Under the pieces are notes generated by a model. That model did no database searches, was not told where the DNA came from, and saw nothing but the letters and a program-made list of their open reading frames with translations. Positions 51,139 through 60,138 of a DNA stretch of 64,000 nt are shown here, piece by piece. Origin of the DNA: Elusimicrobiota bacterium (GTDB lineage Bacteria > Elusimicrobiota > Elusimicrobia > UBA1565 > UBA9628); assembly GCA_016218545.1 (NCBI GenBank), contig JACRDQ010000018.1, positions 240,450 through 304,449 on the forward strand, given 5' to 3'. Numbering within the stretch: position 1 is the first letter of the stretch; each line of letters opens with the position of its first letter. The position numbers were made by a program, and so were the translations under genes.

Positions 51139-51644
51139 GTCCAGTTCTTCCTCGCCTCTTTGATGACGCTCATGACCTTGAGCTTGGTGATGAAATCGAG
51201 ATGGTCGATGAAGAGCTTGCCGTTGAGGTGGTCCACCTCGTGCTGGAAGGCGCGGGCGAGCATGCCCTCGCCCGTCATCTCGTAGGGCCGGCCGCGGGCG
51301 TCGAGGGCCTTGATCGTGACCTTGGCGCAGCGCTCGACCTCGGCCCAGACGCCGGGCAGGGAGAGGCAGCCCTCCTCGTGCACGACCTTGCCGGACTTGG
51401 AGACGATCACGGGATTGATGAGGACCAGGCGCTGGGCCTTGCCCTCGGGCCTGACGTCGATGACGGACAGGCGCAGGTTCAAGCCGACCTGGGGGGCGGC
51501 CAGCCCGACCCCGCGCACCGAGTACATGGTCTGGAACATGTCCCGCAGGAGCCGCGGCAGTTCGCGCTTGACCGCGGCGTAGTCCACGGGCTCGCACGCC
51601 TGGCGCAGGACTTTCTCGCCGTGCTTCACGATTCGCATGATCAC
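51135..51644 (-). CDS. def: peptide deformylase
   Basis: The 169-residue protein has all three motifs: GVGLAAPQVG, EEGCLSLP and the metal-binding AFQHEVDHLNG. It removes the formyl group from nascent proteins. GTG 51644 overlaps the permease stop; ATG 51638 (MRIVKHG) is the alternative start. Operon order is permease-def-fmt-PASTA-rpe. Confidence 0.95.
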   Translation of the reverse strand: MIMRIVKHGEKVLRQACEPVDYAAVKRELPRLLRDMFQTMYSVRGVGLAAPQVGLNLRLSVIDVRPEGKAQRLVLINPVIVSKSGKVVHEEGCLSLPGVWAEVERCAKVTIKALDARGRPYEMTGEGMLARAFQHEVDHLNGKLFIDHLDFITKLKVMSVIKEARKNWT

Positions 51645-53629
51645 AGTTCAGCCACCATCTCGGCGCCGCCCTTTTGGACCACGCGGAAGGTCACGGGCGT
51701 CGCGTCGGATTTCTGCAGCGCTCCCCAGGTCATGGCCAGGCGCTCGAGCTGGACCTCCAGGCCGATGCGTCCCGAGGCGCCCAGGACCACCTCGCCCGCG
51801 CCCACGGCCTGGGCCGACTGGGCGATGGCGTAGAAGGGGTCGTTGGAGAGCACCATGAGCGGGGTCACGGTCTTGCCAGCCTTCTCCGCCGCCTCGATGA
51901 CCCGGGTGAAGACGTGCTCCTCCTCGGGCCCGAGCGACACGATGTCCCCGCCGAAGCTCATGCCGTGCTGAATCTTGCAGTAGAGGACCACGAGTTCGGT
52001 CGTCTCGTCATCGAGGCTCTCCAGGGTCTTGGCCAGGTGGTGCAGGCCGTTGGGGTCGCGCACCGCCACGAGCACCCGGTTGGGCTTGTCGATGTGCTTG
52101 AGCACGTCCTCCACGGTCTCCTCGTTGATGAGGTTGACCTTCTCCCGGTGCTCCATCTTTCCCCGGCCCCGGTTGAGCCTCTCGGCGATGAGGAACATGA
52201 GGAAGAAGACCACCGTGAACGCGATCCCGAAGACCGTCGCGACCCTCTTGGTGGCCAGGTTGACGAGGCCCACGGAGAGCAGGACGAGGAAGACCGCGGT
52301 CAGGCCGATCGGGACCTGGACACCCCCGGCCTTGACGTTGAGGGGCACCGTCCACTCCCGGTTGCCGCGCACCTTGAAGCGCAGGATCACGATGGAAGCC
52401 GCGTTGAAGACGAGGCTCCAGATGATGCCGAAAGCGTAGGCCTCGCCCAGGAGGTAGACGTCGCCGCGGCAGAGGATGATCGTGAGGATCTGCAGGCCCA
52501 CCACGAGGTTGATCATCCGGTGGGTCGTGCCGTAACGGTGATGCAGATAGCGGAACCAATCCGGCAGGATGCCGTCCTCGGCCAGCCGGTTCATGACCCC
52601 GTTGGAGCCGACGATCGCGGTGTTGACCGCGCCGCAGAGGATGGCTGCGCCCACGAGCACGACCAGGGCCTGGAGGACGATCTGGACCCCGTGGGGAGCG
52701 GCCACGCTCATGGCCAGGCCGGAGAAGAGGTTGTCGATGTACTTGGCGCGCACGTCGTCCGGGATGATGCCCACGGCGAAGAAGGAGACCGAGCTGGTCA
52801 GGAGCGCGGCGAAGAGGAAGACGATGAGCGCCGTCTTCTTGAGGTTCGGGACCTTGGGCGCCTCCATCTCGCGGTGGACCTGGGCCAGGGTCTCCAGGCC
52901 GCTCAAGCCCAGGAACGCGTGGCCGAACGCGATGAGGATGCCGAAGGCCCCGATGCGGCGGTGCCAGTCCGCGCCGGCCAGCCAGCCCAGCCCCTCTTTG
53001 CTGAAGCTGAGCTCGCCCGACGGCCAGGAGAAGCCCCTCTGGTGGACGGTCCAAAGGCAGAAGCCCGTCATGACGATCCCCATGACCGCCGTGGCCAGGA
53101 TGATCTTCACGGCCTTGTCCGAGGACTCCTCGATGCCGATGATGTTGAGTCTCCAGAAATAGAGGACCGCGACCAGGGCGAAGAGACATGAGAAGAGCGC
53201 CGGGGCGAGGTGCCAGTCGATGCGCACGTACGGGAAGAGCGAGTTGAGCAGGCCCGTGACGTACTGGCCCGCCGAGACCGAGCTGATGGCGCCGGTCAGG
53301 ACATAGTCGAACATGAGGGCCGAGACCGAGACCTTGGCCAAGGTCCCTCCCATGGCCTCCTTGACGACCTTGTAGACGCCCCCGCGCACGAACATGGAGG
53401 AGCCCTCCACGTAGAGGGCCAGGACGCACGCCGAGAAAGCCATGACCGCGAGGATGAACCAGGGAGCGGCCCTGCCCATGGCCTGCTCCGCGATGCCGCC
53501 GATGTACCAGGCGGTGGAAGCCATGTCGCAGAGCACGATGGCCGCGGCTCGCCAGAAGGAGATGAAGGTGAGCATGGCCGTGCTGAGGACCACGACGTCG
53601 GTGACGCGGCGGGAGGGCCCGCGGACCAT
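51641..53629 (-). CDS. APC-superfamily permease with C-terminal USP-like domain
   Basis: The 662-residue protein has about 12 transmembrane segments in residues ~20-470 (SFWRAAAIVLCDMASTAWYIGG, GHAFLGLSGLETLAQVHREM, AVNTAIVGSNGVMNR). A cytosolic ~170-residue tail resembles universal stress protein folds (RVLVAVRDP...LVVLYCKI...GAGEVVLGASGRIG). Amino acid or polyamine transport is plausible. It starts in the middle of an operon that also encodes a PTS EIIA-like protein. Confidence 0.85.
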   Translation of the reverse strand: MVRGPSRRVTDVVVLSTAMLTFISFWRAAAIVLCDMASTAWYIGGIAEQAMGRAAPWFILAVMAFSACVLALYVEGSSMFVRGGVYKVVKEAMGGTLAKVSVSALMFDYVLTGAISSVSAGQYVTGLLNSLFPYVRIDWHLAPALFSCLFALVAVLYFWRLNIIGIEESSDKAVKIILATAVMGIVMTGFCLWTVHQRGFSWPSGELSFSKEGLGWLAGADWHRRIGAFGILIAFGHAFLGLSGLETLAQVHREMEAPKVPNLKKTALIVFLFAALLTSSVSFFAVGIIPDDVRAKYIDNLFSGLAMSVAAPHGVQIVLQALVVLVGAAILCGAVNTAIVGSNGVMNRLAEDGILPDWFRYLHHRYGTTHRMINLVVGLQILTIILCRGDVYLLGEAYAFGIIWSLVFNAASIVILRFKVRGNREWTVPLNVKAGGVQVPIGLTAVFLVLLSVGLVNLATKRVATVFGIAFTVVFFLMFLIAERLNRGRGKMEHREKVNLINEETVEDVLKHIDKPNRVLVAVRDPNGLHHLAKTLESLDDETTELVVLYCKIQHGMSFGGDIVSLGPEEEHVFTRVIEAAEKAGKTVTPLMVLSNDPFYAIAQSAQAVGAGEVVLGASGRIGLEVQLERLAMTWGALQKSDATPVTFRVVQKGGAEMVAEL

Positions 53630-53638
53630 CGCGGGGGC

Positions 53639-54226
53639 CTACTTCTCGGCCTTGCGGATCATCTCAAGGACCGCGGCGGGGGTGGGGGCCTTGACGAGCT
53701 CCGCGATCAGGGCGGGCTTGAAGAGCCCTGCGACGGACCGCAGGAACTGCAGGTGGACGGGGAAGAACTCGCTGCGGTCCGGCGAAAGGAACAGGAACAT
53801 CACGCTGATGGGGATATCCTTCTCGTTGGGATCGGCCATGCCGCCTGGGATGACGGCCAAAGACGCGAAGATGCCGGTCAGGGCGCTCAGGGGATCCGTG
53901 CCGGCAGGGGAGCCCGGCTCCCTCTCGGTCCTGGGATTGTGCGGAAGGCTCAGGCCCGTATCGAGGGTGGTGCTGATCTTCTTCTCCCGCTCGAAGACCT
54001 TGGCCAGGAAAGGCTGGGGATCGCCGAGCCCCTTCTTCTCGCAGAGCCCGCGGACCATGGACTCGATGAGCGCGGCCTTCTCCGGGGCCGGGGAAACGAT
54101 GGAGATGACGTCCTCGGAGAGGAGGCTCGCGACCCGGACGGTCTTGCGCGGCCCGGGAGTCTTGACCGGGGGGGTCGTCTTGGTGGCTGGCATTTCCCTT
54201 GTGGGCTTGCCCTTCTCGGCAGGCAT
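53639..54226 (-). CDS. PTS EIIA (fructose/nitrogen-type)-like regulatory protein
   Basis: The 195-residue protein has the EIIA_2 order, with the phosphoryl-acceptor-like His in the segment GLSLPH (about residue 95). Flanking strands match PtsN-like proteins (VISIVSPAPEKAALIESMV, ISVMFLFLSPDRSEFFPVHLQFL). No EIIB/EIIC is present, so a regulatory role toward the downstream permease is more likely than sugar uptake. The start ATG 54226 lies 13 nt after the predicted transcription start of a TTGACA-N18-TATAGT promoter. Confidence 0.75.
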   Translation of the reverse strand: MPAEKGKPTREMPATKTTPPVKTPGPRKTVRVASLLSEDVISIVSPAPEKAALIESMVRGLCEKKGLGDPQPFLAKVFEREKKISTTLDTGLSLPHNPRTEREPGSPAGTDPLSALTGIFASLAVIPGGMADPNEKDIPISVMFLFLSPDRSEFFPVHLQFLRSVAGLFKPALIAELVKAPTPAAVLEMIRKAEK

Positions 54227-54245
54227 ATCGTTGCGGATAGGAAAG

Positions 54246-54275
54246 ACTATAACATAGCCGACGGGGGGGTGTCAA
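54246..54275 (-). promoter_or_regulatory. sigma-70 promoter of the long leftward operon
   Basis: On the minus strand TTGACA (54275-54270) and TATAGT (54251-54246) are 18 bp apart. The -35 is a full consensus match, unlike the leaderless genes. It would drive the EIIA-permease-def-fmt-PASTA-rpe-rpsP-khpA-trmD-rplS-rnhB-yraN unit. Confidence 0.7.
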
Positions 54276-54325
54276 CCGACGGCCGGGGACCTGCTGAAAA
54301 TGGTAGACTAGCATGACAGAATCCA

Positions 54326-55108
54326 ATGCCAGGCAGACCTCTCCACGCCAAGACCGTCGTCATCACCAGGCCCAGAGCCCAATCCCTGGACTTGGCCAAG
54401 AGACTCAAGTCCCTGGGAGCCAGGGTGGTCCTGGCTCCCCTGGTCAAGACCGCGCCGCCCTCGTCGTGGGCAGGGCTCGACAAGGCCATCCGCTCCTTGG
54501 CCAGGTTCGAGGCGGCGGCCTTCACGAGCGCCAGAGGCGTGGAATCCTTCTTCGCCAGGGCCAGGACCCTGGCTGCCCTGCCCCTGGCCAGGCCACGCAA
54601 GCTCTTCGCCGTGGGCTCGGCCACGGCAGGCGCCCTGGCCAAAGCGGGCTGGAAGTCCCCGCGTCTGCCCCGGGACTCCAGCGCCGAAGGCCTGGCCAAG
54701 GTCATGACCGGGCTTTCAGGCAAGAGCGTGCTCTTCCCCAGGGCGCGTGAGGGACGCGACACCCTGCCTGGACTCCTCAAGGAGAAGGGAGTCTCCGTCA
54801 CCATGGTGGAGGCTTACAGGACGGTCCCGGACCCGGCCGGATGCGCCAGGCTCAGGACCGCCCTTTCTCAGGGAGCGGACGCCGTGGTCTTCGCCTCTCC
54901 CTCGGCTGCCGCGGTCTTCGCCAAGGCCCTGGGAGCCCGCGGCGTACGCCGGTTCCTCTCGGCGGGCAGGACGGTCTCCATCGGACGCACGACCTCGGCC
55001 GCCATGCGCTCGGCAGGCATGGCGCCGTCCGCCGAGGCCGAGGCCCCTGTTCCCGCGTCCCTGGCCAGGGCCGTGGTCATGAGCCTGTGCAGGGAGGCCT
55101 CGGCATGA
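54326..55108 (+). CDS. hemD: uroporphyrinogen-III synthase
   Basis: The 260-residue protein has the two-domain HemD pattern: VITRPRAQSLDLAKRLKSLGA, AFTSARGVESFF, GSATAGALAKAG, then DAVVFASPSAAAVFAKAL and a late SIGRTTSAAM. It closes the linear tetrapyrrole on the haem pathway. ATG 54326 is chosen from the conserved N-terminus. The next gene overlaps its stop (ATGA). The large haem demand of the multihaem cytochromes makes a haem-pathway gene useful nearby, though the rest of the pathway is not here. Confidence 0.9.
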   Translation: MPGRPLHAKTVVITRPRAQSLDLAKRLKSLGARVVLAPLVKTAPPSSWAGLDKAIRSLARFEAAAFTSARGVESFFARARTLAALPLARPRKLFAVGSATAGALAKAGWKSPRLPRDSSAEGLAKVMTGLSGKSVLFPRAREGRDTLPGLLKEKGVSVTMVEAYRTVPDPAGCARLRTALSQGADAVVFASPSAAAVFAKALGARGVRRFLSAGRTVSIGRTTSAAMRSAGMAPSAEAEAPVPASLARAVVMSLCREASA

Positions 55109-55905
55109 GCGTTCCGCGCTGCAGGACGGTCCTCCTCAAGGCCCTTTCGGCTGCCGGGGCGGTCCTGGTCCGCAGGTTCGGCAAGGTCAAGGTGAGCGTC
55201 AAGGCGCGGGCGAACCTGCTGACCGAGGCGGACCTCGAGAGCCAGCGGCTCATCCTCTCCCTCATCAGGCGCTCTTTCCCGGAGCACGACGTCATCGCCG
55301 AGGAAGGCCACGCGAGCCTCCGCGGCTCGGAGTTCCTCTGGATCGTGGACCCCCTGGACGGCACCACCAACTACGCCCACGGCTTCCCGGCTTTCACGGT
55401 CTCCATCGGCCTGCTCCGGCGGGGGAGCCCCCTGCTCGGAGGCGTCTTCGACCCGTCGAGCGGAGAGACCTTCTTCGCCGAGGCGGGCAAGGGAGCCTAC
55501 CTCAACGGCCGGAGGATGAGGGTCTCCTCGGTGGCGAAGCTGAGCGAGAGCCTGCTCATCACCGGCTTCCCTTATGACCGTCACCGACGCTCGTCCTACT
55601 ACACGGGCTTCTACGCTGAATTCCTCGAGCTCTGCCACGACATCAGGCGCTCGGGTTCCGCCGCGCGCGACCTGGCCTGGATCGCGGCGGGAAGGGCGGA
55701 CGGGTTCTGGGAGTTCGGGCTGAGCCCCTGGGACGCGGCCGCGGGACTGCTCCTGGTCCGCGAAGCAGGAGGACAGGTCACGGATTTCCGGGGCTCGGCC
55801 TGGAAGCGCTATCAGGACTACGGGAAGCAGACCCTGGCCACCAACGGCCGCGTCCATGGCCGGATGCTCTCGGTCATCAAGCCGATGCTCAGAGGAGGGG
55901 ATTGA
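55105..55905 (+). CDS. suhB: inositol monophosphatase-family phosphatase
   Basis: The 266-residue protein carries the metal-binding motifs AEEG, WIVDPLDGTTNYAHG and WDAAAGLLLVREAGG, in normal spacing. It hydrolyses inositol 1-phosphate or related sugar phosphates. ATG 55105 overlaps hemD by 4 bp, and the thiolase-like gene overlaps its stop as TGATG. The role in the haem neighbourhood is unclear. Confidence 0.9.
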   Translation: MSVPRCRTVLLKALSAAGAVLVRRFGKVKVSVKARANLLTEADLESQRLILSLIRRSFPEHDVIAEEGHASLRGSEFLWIVDPLDGTTNYAHGFPAFTVSIGLLRRGSPLLGGVFDPSSGETFFAEAGKGAYLNGRRMRVSSVAKLSESLLITGFPYDRHRRSSYYTGFYAEFLELCHDIRRSGSAARDLAWIAAGRADGFWEFGLSPWDAAAGLLLVREAGGQVTDFRGSAWKRYQDYGKQTLATNGRVHGRMLSVIKPMLRGGD

Positions 55906-57029
55906 TGGCGGACGACATCGTCATCCTGGCGGGAGCCAGGACGCCGTTCGGCGCGTGGTCCGGCGGCACGGACGGCTCCGGCGCCAAGGGCGGCAGACTC
56001 CAGGGACAGGACCCCTTCGACCTGGCGGCCGCGGCCCTCAAGGCCGCCCTGGCCGGCTCGGGCCTCGAGCCCCGGGCCGTGGACGAGGTCGTGTTCGGCA
56101 ACGCCTACCACGTCGGACCGCACGCCTGCTACGGCGGCCGCTACGTGGGGCACCGAGCCGGCCTGCCCGACTCCTCGCCGGGCAAGACCGTCGGCCTGGC
56201 GTGCGGGTCCGGGCTCTACGCCGTGGCGGTCGCGGCCCAGGACCTCAGGCTCGGCGCAGCCTCGATCGCGGCCGCGGCCGGAGCGGATGCTCCGAGCATG
56301 GTCCGCAAAGCCGTGCTCATCCCGTCCTTCACGGACCTCTCGGCAGGAGAGGCCATCGCCGCCTCCACCCACCGCACGTGCCTCGAGGCCGGCATCAGCC
56401 GGGAGGACCAGGACCGCTGGGCCCTGCGCAGCCACGCCCTGGCCGGCAAGGCGCAGAAGAGCGGCCTCTTCGCCTCGGAGATCGTCCAGGTCCCGGGACT
56501 CGCGGCGGACGACCTGGTGCTCCGCGACCCGGCCCCGGAACACTTCACGCGCTCGGAGCCTCTCTTCGAAGGGAGCACGCCGACCCACGCCAGCGTCCAC
56601 GGCATCGCGGACGGCGGCTCAGCCCTGCTCCTGGCCCGCGGCCCGGCCGCGGGCAGGATCGAGCCCCTGGGCCGCCTGCTCGCCGACGCGGTGACCTCCG
56701 AAGCGCCGCGAAGGATGGCCCTGGCCTGCGCCGGGGCGCTCAAGCGCGCGGTCTCGGAAGCGGGAGTGCGGGTGGAGGACATCGACCTCTTCGAGATCAA
56801 CGAGACCTTCGCCGGCCAAGTTCTCGCGGACATCAAGGAGCTGGGCATCCCCGAGGAGAAGGTCAACGTGAACGGAGGCGCCATCGCGCTCGGACACGCC
56901 TTCGGCGGGACCGGCGGCAGGCTCGTCTTGACCCTGCTCAAGGAGCTCGGCCGCCGGAACCTCAGGCTGGGCGCGGCCGCGATCTCCGTCGGAGGGGGGC
57001 AGGGAGTCGCGGTCGTGGTCGAGCGCTAA
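55905..57029 (+). CDS. thiolase-family protein lacking the second catalytic Cys
   Basis: The 374-residue protein has the nucleophilic Cys motif (LACGSGLYAV, about residue 100) and the His motif (NVNGGAIALGHAFGGTGGRL, about residue 328). The C-terminal motif, normally Cys-x-Gly-Gly-Gly, reads ISVGGGQG: Cys is replaced by Ser. The thiolysis or condensation step is therefore expected to be impaired. It may act as a non-classical thiolase or a lipid-binding paralogue. ATG 55905 has AGGAGGGG upstream. Confidence 0.85.
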   Translation: MADDIVILAGARTPFGAWSGGTDGSGAKGGRLQGQDPFDLAAAALKAALAGSGLEPRAVDEVVFGNAYHVGPHACYGGRYVGHRAGLPDSSPGKTVGLACGSGLYAVAVAAQDLRLGAASIAAAAGADAPSMVRKAVLIPSFTDLSAGEAIAASTHRTCLEAGISREDQDRWALRSHALAGKAQKSGLFASEIVQVPGLAADDLVLRDPAPEHFTRSEPLFEGSTPTHASVHGIADGGSALLLARGPAAGRIEPLGRLLADAVTSEAPRRMALACAGALKRAVSEAGVRVEDIDLFEINETFAGQVLADIKELGIPEEKVNVNGGAIALGHAFGGTGGRLVLTLLKELGRRNLRLGAAAISVGGGQGVAVVVER

Positions 57030-57316
57030 AGAAGGGCCGAGACCAGGAGCAGGAGCAGTACCACCAGGGAGGCCAGGGCGAAGAACGGCTGGCCGTTCCT
57101 CTGGAACCCGTAGACGAGCATGCCGACCCTGGCCACGGGCGTGAGCACCAGGGCCACGATCCCCGCGTAGAGGAGCCGCCCGGCCGCGGGGCTCCCGGCC
57201 AGACCCAAGCCCCAGCCGGCCAGCACGAGACAGAACGCCGCGGCCACGCCGGCCTGGAGGGTCCGCTGGATGAGCCGGCCGAAGCGCTTCTCCGAGAAAC
57301 CGCCGGGGGTGTTCAT
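57026..57316 (-). CDS. DUF1634-type small membrane protein
   Basis: The 96-residue protein has three hydrophobic segments (VAAAFCLVLAGWGLGL, LLYAGIVALVLTPVARVGMLVYG, FFALASLVVLLLLLVSALL). This small-protein layout, directly after a TauE/SafE gene, matches DUF1634. Its ATG overlaps the TauE stop as ATGA. An accessory role in the transporter is inferred. It converges on the thiolase gene and overlaps its end by 4 bp. Confidence 0.8.
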   Translation of the reverse strand: MNTPGGFSEKRFGRLIQRTLQAGVAAAFCLVLAGWGLGLAGSPAAGRLLYAGIVALVLTPVARVGMLVYGFQRNGQPFFALASLVVLLLLLVSALL

Positions 57317-58161
57317 GGGGTCAGGGAGGCCTTGAGCATCTTGACCGCCACCAGCAGCACGACCACGGAGAAGGCCAGCTGGATCTTCTCGGACCTCGCC
57401 CGATAGAGAACCTGGATGCCGACCACGGACCCGAGCAGGACGCCTGCCACGACCACGGCGGCCAGTTCCGGCACCACGAGCCCGCGCTTGAGGTAGATCA
57501 CGGCGCTCGCGGCCGCGCTCACGCCGATAAGGAAGTTGCTCGTGGCCGCAGCGGCCTTGATGGGCACCCCGCAAAGGAGATTCATGACCGGGACCTGGAT
57601 GATGCCGCCGCCAAGACCCAAAAGCCCGGAGAGCGAACCCGCCGCGAACGAAGCCAGGGACGCGGGCACGATCCTGCGCACGGTGTAGGAGGTCTCGGCG
57701 GAGACGGAAGGGTCGAAGAAGACCGCGTCGAACGGCCCCGGTCCGGCCTGGGCCGCGGGAACCCGGAGCGGCCCTCCGGGACGCAGGCTCTTGAAGAGCA
57801 TGGACCCGGCCACGGGGAAGAGCATCAGCGAGAAGAGCAGCTCGACCACTCGGCCGGGGAGCATGTTCGCCACGAGCGCTCCGGCGATGGAGCCCACGGC
57901 CGTGGTCATCTCCAGGACCACGCCCAGCCTCATGTTGGCCAAGCCCCGCTCGATGTTGACGGACGCGACCGCGCTCGAGGTCGCGATGATGGCCACCAGG
58001 GACACGGCGATGGCTTGGTGGACCGGCACCTGGAGCCACATGACCAGGAGAGGGACGAGGAAGACGCCTCCTCCCACGCCCAGCACGGACCCGACGATGC
58101 CGACGAGGAAGCCGAAGGACAGCAGGAGCCCGGCGGTGTGCAGGCCGAGGCCGGCGTCCAT
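57313..58161 (-). CDS. TSUP (TauE/SafE) anion permease
   Basis: The 282-residue protein has the duplicated TSUP pattern with LGVGGGVFLVPLLV (about residue 27) and LLGLGGGIIQVPVMNLL (about 180). It has eight hydrophobic segments. The family exports sulfite, sulfoacetate or related organosulfur anions. Its ATG overlaps the PorV-like stop as TGATG, and it is coupled to the DUF1634 gene. Confidence 0.9.
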   Translation of the reverse strand: MDAGLGLHTAGLLLSFGFLVGIVGSVLGVGGGVFLVPLLVMWLQVPVHQAIAVSLVAIIATSSAVASVNIERGLANMRLGVVLEMTTAVGSIAGALVANMLPGRVVELLFSLMLFPVAGSMLFKSLRPGGPLRVPAAQAGPGPFDAVFFDPSVSAETSYTVRRIVPASLASFAAGSLSGLLGLGGGIIQVPVMNLLCGVPIKAAAATSNFLIGVSAAASAVIYLKRGLVVPELAAVVVAGVLLGSVVGIQVLYRARSEKIQLAFSVVVLLVAVKMLKASLTP

Positions 58162-59120
58162 CAGAAACGCAGGCCGAGGCTGGCCCTGTTGGCGTGGCCA
58201 AGGTCGCCGTAGGGCGCCCAGGCGTAGTCGAACCGGAACCGGCCCAGGTCGAGCCCGCAGCCCGCGGTGACGCCGGTCAGGCCGTCGATGCCGCGCGTGG
58301 CGCCCTGGTTGTAGCCGGCCCGGAGCGCGCCCTGAATCCCCTTGCCCATGGCGATGAGGAGCTCAACGCCCAAAGACATGTAGGCGTCGTCATCCACGGG
58401 GAAGTGGGCGTCCATGGAAGCCTTGAGCACGGGGTTGACGTGCCAGAGGACCCCGCCGCTCAAGCGCATGGGAAGCGGATACGCCGAGCCTCCCAGCCTC
58501 ATGGGCAGGCCCAGGTGGGACACGCTCGCTCCCACGTCGAGCGGCCCGTCCCCCAAGGCCAGGAGTCCCGGGAACTGGACCCCAAGGTCCACGGCAGCCG
58601 AGCCCGCGGAATCGCTCTGCAGGGAGGAGCGGATCACCTTGAGCCCGGCTCCCGCCCTGACCTTGTCCGCGAAGCCGCGGCTGAACGCGACGCTCAGAGC
58701 GAAGTCCGAGGGGGAGAACTCACCGACCGGGTCGCCCTTGGCGTCGTAGGCGGTCTGGCCTCCGTGAGCGAAGTAGACCAGCCCGGCCGCGACCGTCCCG
58801 ACTCCGCTGATGGAGCGGCTCATGGCGGCCGAGCCTGCCTGGGCTCCGGAGAGGAGGTTGGAGTAGCCCAGGATCAGGTCCGAGGCAGGGGCTTGGGGTT
58901 GGCCTAGGATCCCCGCGGGATTGTAGAAAACCGCCTCAGCACCCCGGGCCGAGGCCGAGGCAGCTCCTCCCATGGCCTCGACCCTGGACCCTGCAGGGAA
59001 CTTGAGGAAGGACGCTGCCGCGGTCCCGGCGGACCTGCTCGAGAATGGGCTCTCCGGGAACATCCCGGCCCTGGCCCCGCTGACAGGGCCGAGGAAGATC
59101 AGGGATAGGACAAGAATCAG
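58161..59120 (-). CDS. PorV-like outer-membrane protein with probable CTG start
   Basis: The mature ~300 residues match the PorV/UPF0164-type barrel: GSRVEAMGGAASASARGAEAVFYNPAGI, DLILGYSNLLSG, then repeated Gly-rich strands ending GLRF. A signal-peptide-like sequence (ILVLSLIFLGPVSGARA) lies in the same frame just upstream of ATG 59063, and no ATG/GTG/TTG begins it. CTG 59120 would start it and overlap the upstream stop as CTGA, matching the ATGA/GTGA/TTGA coupling of neighbours. ATG 59063 would give a protein without a signal peptide. Confidence 0.75.
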   Translation of the reverse strand: MILVLSLIFLGPVSGARAGMFPESPFSSRSAGTAAASFLKFPAGSRVEAMGGAASASARGAEAVFYNPAGILGQPQAPASDLILGYSNLLSGAQAGSAAMSRSISGVGTVAAGLVYFAHGGQTAYDAKGDPVGEFSPSDFALSVAFSRGFADKVRAGAGLKVIRSSLQSDSAGSAAVDLGVQFPGLLALGDGPLDVGASVSHLGLPMRLGGSAYPLPMRLSGGVLWHVNPVLKASMDAHFPVDDDAYMSLGVELLIAMGKGIQGALRAGYNQGATRGIDGLTGVTAGCGLDLGRFRFDYAWAPYGDLGHANRASLGLRF

Positions 59121-60097
59121 ATGGGCCAGACCGGACCCTTGCGGCTGGGCTTGGACTCCGGTTGCGCCGCGCCCGCCTGTTCAGGGATTCCCTCGAGCAC
59201 GATCGGAGCAGGGCCCCCCGGCTTCTCATCGGCCAGAGGCTGGATGGCCGGGGCCGGAGCCGCCTCGACTACGGGTTGCGGAGCCGGAGCAGTCACGACC
59301 ACCTCGGGAGTCTGCGGCGGAAGGGAGATGAGCGGTTCAGGCACAGGGCTCTGCGGGGCCGGTGAGGCCACCGGCTCGGGCGCGGAGGCAACAGGAGGAG
59401 TGGTGATCGGCGGAAGGGTCACGACCGGCTTGGCCGGAGAAGGGGCAGGGGCGGGAGCCGGAGCAGGAGCTGCCTCCGGAGGCTTGGTCACGGGCTTGGG
59501 CTGAGCCGGAGCAGGCGTCGGAGAGACGCGCGGCTGGGTCGTGGTCTGGCTCGGCCGGCCGGACTTGAGCTGCTCGGAAAGTTCGCCGAGCTTCTTGAGG
59601 ATGAGCTCTTCCTGACTCGTCTGCTTGGCTGCCAGGGACTTGAGGTTGCCGACCTCCTTCTCGAGGAGCTCGAGCTGGCTCTTGACGCTCTGAAGATAGA
59701 CGATGGCTGGGCTGATGCCGCCGGGCCACGTCGTCTCGCTCTTGGGTCGCGGCACCGCGGGCCCGGCAGGAGGCAGGGCGGCCAGAGCCGCCTGCAAGGA
59801 AGGCTGAGGCTCGGGCTTGGCGGCCGGAGCGGGCACGGACTTCGCAGCCGGGGAAGGCTCGGGCACGAACGGGACCGCGGGCTTCTCGGGCTCCAGGACC
59901 GCAGAGACGGAGAGCTTGGGCTCGGACTCAGAGATCAGGGGCACGACCTTGGGGAGCTCGACCGGCTCGACGTCGTGCTCGTCACCGGCCTGAGCAGCGG
60001 CCAGACGGTACTGCCGGAGGAAGAACCCGAACAGGGCGCAACTGGCCGCGAAACCAAAGGCGGAAATATAGAAATAGACATCTCCCAAGAGTGCCAT
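59117..60097 (-). CDS. membrane-anchored Pro/Ala-rich coiled-coil protein
   Basis: The 326-residue protein has an N-terminal transmembrane span (about residues 8-27), acidic Pro-rich sequence, a coiled-coil segment (about 140-185: LQLLEKEVGNLKSL-like heptads) and a Pro/Ala/Val-rich tail. No catalytic domain is seen. It resembles cell-envelope tether proteins. The start is ATG 60097; an in-frame ATG 13 codons upstream is less likely. It is coupled to the PorV-like gene by a CTGA overlap. Confidence 0.7.
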   Translation of the reverse strand: MALLGDVYFYISAFGFAASCALFGFFLRQYRLAAAQAGDEHDVEPVELPKVVPLISESEPKLSVSAVLEPEKPAVPFVPEPSPAAKSVPAPAAKPEPQPSLQAALAALPPAGPAVPRPKSETTWPGGISPAIVYLQSVKSQLELLEKEVGNLKSLAAKQTSQEELILKKLGELSEQLKSGRPSQTTTQPRVSPTPAPAQPKPVTKPPEAAPAPAPAPAPSPAKPVVTLPPITTPPVASAPEPVASPAPQSPVPEPLISLPPQTPEVVVTAPAPQPVVEAAPAPAIQPLADEKPGGPAPIVLEGIPEQAGAAQPESKPSRKGPVWPI

Positions 60098-60138
60098 TTG
60101 TCCGACAATATTATCGGAATTTCCCGAACGTGTCAAGA

